Source: Agelaius tricolor
Taxonomy: Eukaryota; Chordata; Aves; Passeriformes; Icteridae
DNA: 64,000 nucleotides
Direction: 5' to 3'
Assembly: GCA_023055355.1 (NCBI GenBank)
Contig: JALJCS010000001.1
Span: forward strand, 103,543,881 to 103,607,880
This document shows positions 62,103 to 64,000 of the stretch, in pieces. Within the stretch, counting starts at the first letter, position 1, and the number at the start of each line of letters is the position of its first letter. Position numbers and translations under genes: made by a program. A model generated the notes under the pieces. That model had not been told where the DNA came from and ran no database searches. It was given only the letters and a program-made list of their open reading frames with translations.

Positions 62103-64000
62103 AATAGTGTGGGTTGGCAGTGGTAAGGCCTTAATTATGTGATTATTTGTGTATATGGTACATAAATACAAATAATAAAAATAAATTGGAACTAAATTGC
62201 TGTCAAAAAGCTCATCTGTTTGAGAGAATTTCTGTAAAGTATTACTCTCACACTAATTTTACAATGACTCAAATTGTGTGATAAGGAAAATAATTTTTGT
62301 TGAATTCCCTCTGCTGAACTGCAGATCTTCCAATACACTGGCCTAAGTTTGAATAAAAGAATAAAACAAATAACAGTTGATATGCACAGTGCTGTACTAT
62401 AATAATCCAATTACATCCCATAGTGCAGAAATGGCATACAATTTCCACACCTGTGACTCCCAAGAGATGTTATTTGCACAGTTTGGATCTGAATGCCTAG
62501 TCAAATTTTGCTATGGTGCCTTAGGTCAGATTTATGTTAAATTTCTCTCCTTATAAACTCCACGGTCACATATTATTTTCTGGTGTGCTGGTTACATACA
62601 CTGCTTTCTTGCTTGGCAGGAAATCTGTCGTGATGATCAACTTCTGCATCCTCGTGGTTAGCAGCCATGCCATAAAGACAACCCCTGTAGTGAGAAGTGC
62701 CAGCTCCACAGTGGGGAGAATGGGAAAGGTGGGGGCTGTGTCTTCCCCATGGCATTTCATCTGTCTTTCATAATGTAGCTGTGGTGGTGGTCTTAGGCAA
62801 GAGACCTTTCAGTTCCACAGCAAGAAAACCGATGGCCATTGTCTGGGAAGTGAGATTTTATATCTTTGTCATCAATGTTAATATACTCGCAACACATAAG
62901 AAATAAATTTTATATATATAAGAAATCATGGTCTTAATAACCAGAGTTATTTTTTTAAGTGAAAAAATAGCAATTTGTCTGATGCTTTAGGCCATACAAG
63001 CACTGACAAATTGATTGCAGTATAAAGGCCTATCAGAAGTCTGACTGATTTTTTGTTGTTTTTATTGGATTTTACATCAGTTGATTAAATTTTACATGTT
63101 TTACATTTGCATCTACAACTATGTCAAACTTCCTGTCTAAACACAATCACATTGACTTCAGCTGTGCAAAGCACAGCCAGAATCATCCATCCTATTTGTG
63201 TATTTCCCTACACAATATTGCCCCAAATCTGTGCACAAAGATGTAGACTATATGCAGAGCCATCTCCAGATACTCATAATCTGTTTAAGACACTCATAAT
63301 CTGTTTAATGCTTCCAATGCTCACTCTACTCCACTGACTCGTTTATGGAGTATATTCTGCCAAAAGTATTCTGCCAAAAACCAAAAGTGACAAGGCACAA
63401 CATTTGAAATCAAGCACCAACCAGTCTTTTAAGTGCACGAAACACATTTCTTCTGCAAAAACAGAGGCTCTGGTTTATTAAAGAGACAACAGGGGGAATT
63501 CAATGTCAATTACTTGGAAAATGATAAAACTCTTCCTGTCTATGACCCTTAAGCTGGAAATATAAATATTATGTAAAGTTTTTTTTGTGTGCAGTTTTGT
63601 GTACTGTTCTTTCCTCTCCTCACTATTACTAAAAGTCTTCATTTGTAATAATTTGCTTTCTGGTAGTATGCTTCTATATCAAGTCACTGAAAGTTTGAAG
63701 ACATACCTTGAGGTATTTAATTTATTCATTCTATTTTATCTAAATACTTTAAAGTGTTGTCCAGGTCTTCTTAACGTTATCTATTAAAAAAAAATCTTAA
63801 TATGACAAGTGAAGCAGTAGGATTTAATACAATCCATCAACAGTAAGTCTCACAATTTGAAAATTCAAGTCTCCCTTCCCCCTTGTTAACCTAATTTTAA
63901 ATGCATTTGGGAAAATGACATGTGCAATATGTCCTCAATGTCTATAGATTTGGCCTAGTTCAGTACAGGTGGGGATTGATTCTAAAAGCCCCCACAGAAA
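62103..64000. other. Unique noncoding DNA
   Basis: No gene is recognised. A GC-richer patch at 62566-62760 has three overlapping frames on both strands. One (minus) includes a hydrophobic stretch ALLTTGVVFMAWLL but matches nothing I know. Local tandem duplications occur at 63269-63307 (ACTCATAATCTGTTTAA twice) and about 63353-63379 (TATTCTGCCAAAA twice). Confidence 0.5.

Noticed and set aside
1..64000. CRISPR arrays, bacterial operons, phage or rRNA/tRNA genes
   Set aside because: No regularly spaced repeats, dense coding or structured RNA genes; composition and mobile elements are those of a vertebrate nuclear genome.

Overview
This window looks like AT-rich, gene-poor nuclear DNA from a bird, most likely a passerine. 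Two kinds of mobile element support this. One is CR1 LINE copies with the avian 3' tail (ATTCTRTG-type repeats). The other is a minus-strand element at about 24.38-24.50 kb with a tRNA-Ile-like head joined to a CR1-like tail, the architecture of the passerine TguSINE1 family. I find no gene I can name. All long reading frames are explained by simple repeats, by decayed CR1, or by chance openness in slightly GC-richer patches, and several overlap on both strands.

Layout: 1-7.4 kb is unique AT-rich DNA with a TA/CA microsatellite (about 1.97-2.10 kb) and a 5'-truncated CR1 (2.34-3.11 kb). That CR1 is interrupted by a 0.31 kb insertion, possibly a solo LTR. A piece of CR1 reverse-transcriptase coding sequence with an internal deletion lies at 7.39-8.04 kb. 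An old, diverged amniote repeat covers 9.43-10.69 kb, and a relative of it lies at 33.47-34.06 kb. From 10.7 to 24.3 kb the DNA is mostly unique, with two long pure microsatellites: (TTCC)n at 20.7 kb and (GGAAA)n at 22.8 kb. After the SINE, 24.5-64 kb is again mostly unique, with T/G- or A/C-rich low-complexity tracts at 48.1, 54.8, 59.75 and 60.7 kb and a (CA)n/(TA)n repeat at 62.0 kb.

The most gene-like signals are non-canonical. A TATA box followed by a short candidate first exon with a perfect splice donor core lies at about 40.59-40.68 kb (+). Possible downstream exons lie at 49.72 kb (strong acceptor, short open frame, polyadenylation signal) and 52.02-52.15 kb (acceptor, 129 bp, donor). 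An isolated candidate exon lies at 18.62-18.71 kb. Together they could form an unannotated noncoding or short-peptide transcript, but such signals also arise by chance in 64 kb. Other candidates are three CTCF-like motifs and some AT-rich, homeobox-site-rich blocks that could be conserved enhancers. I see no convincing undescribed system; the window reads as a gene desert or a very large intron.
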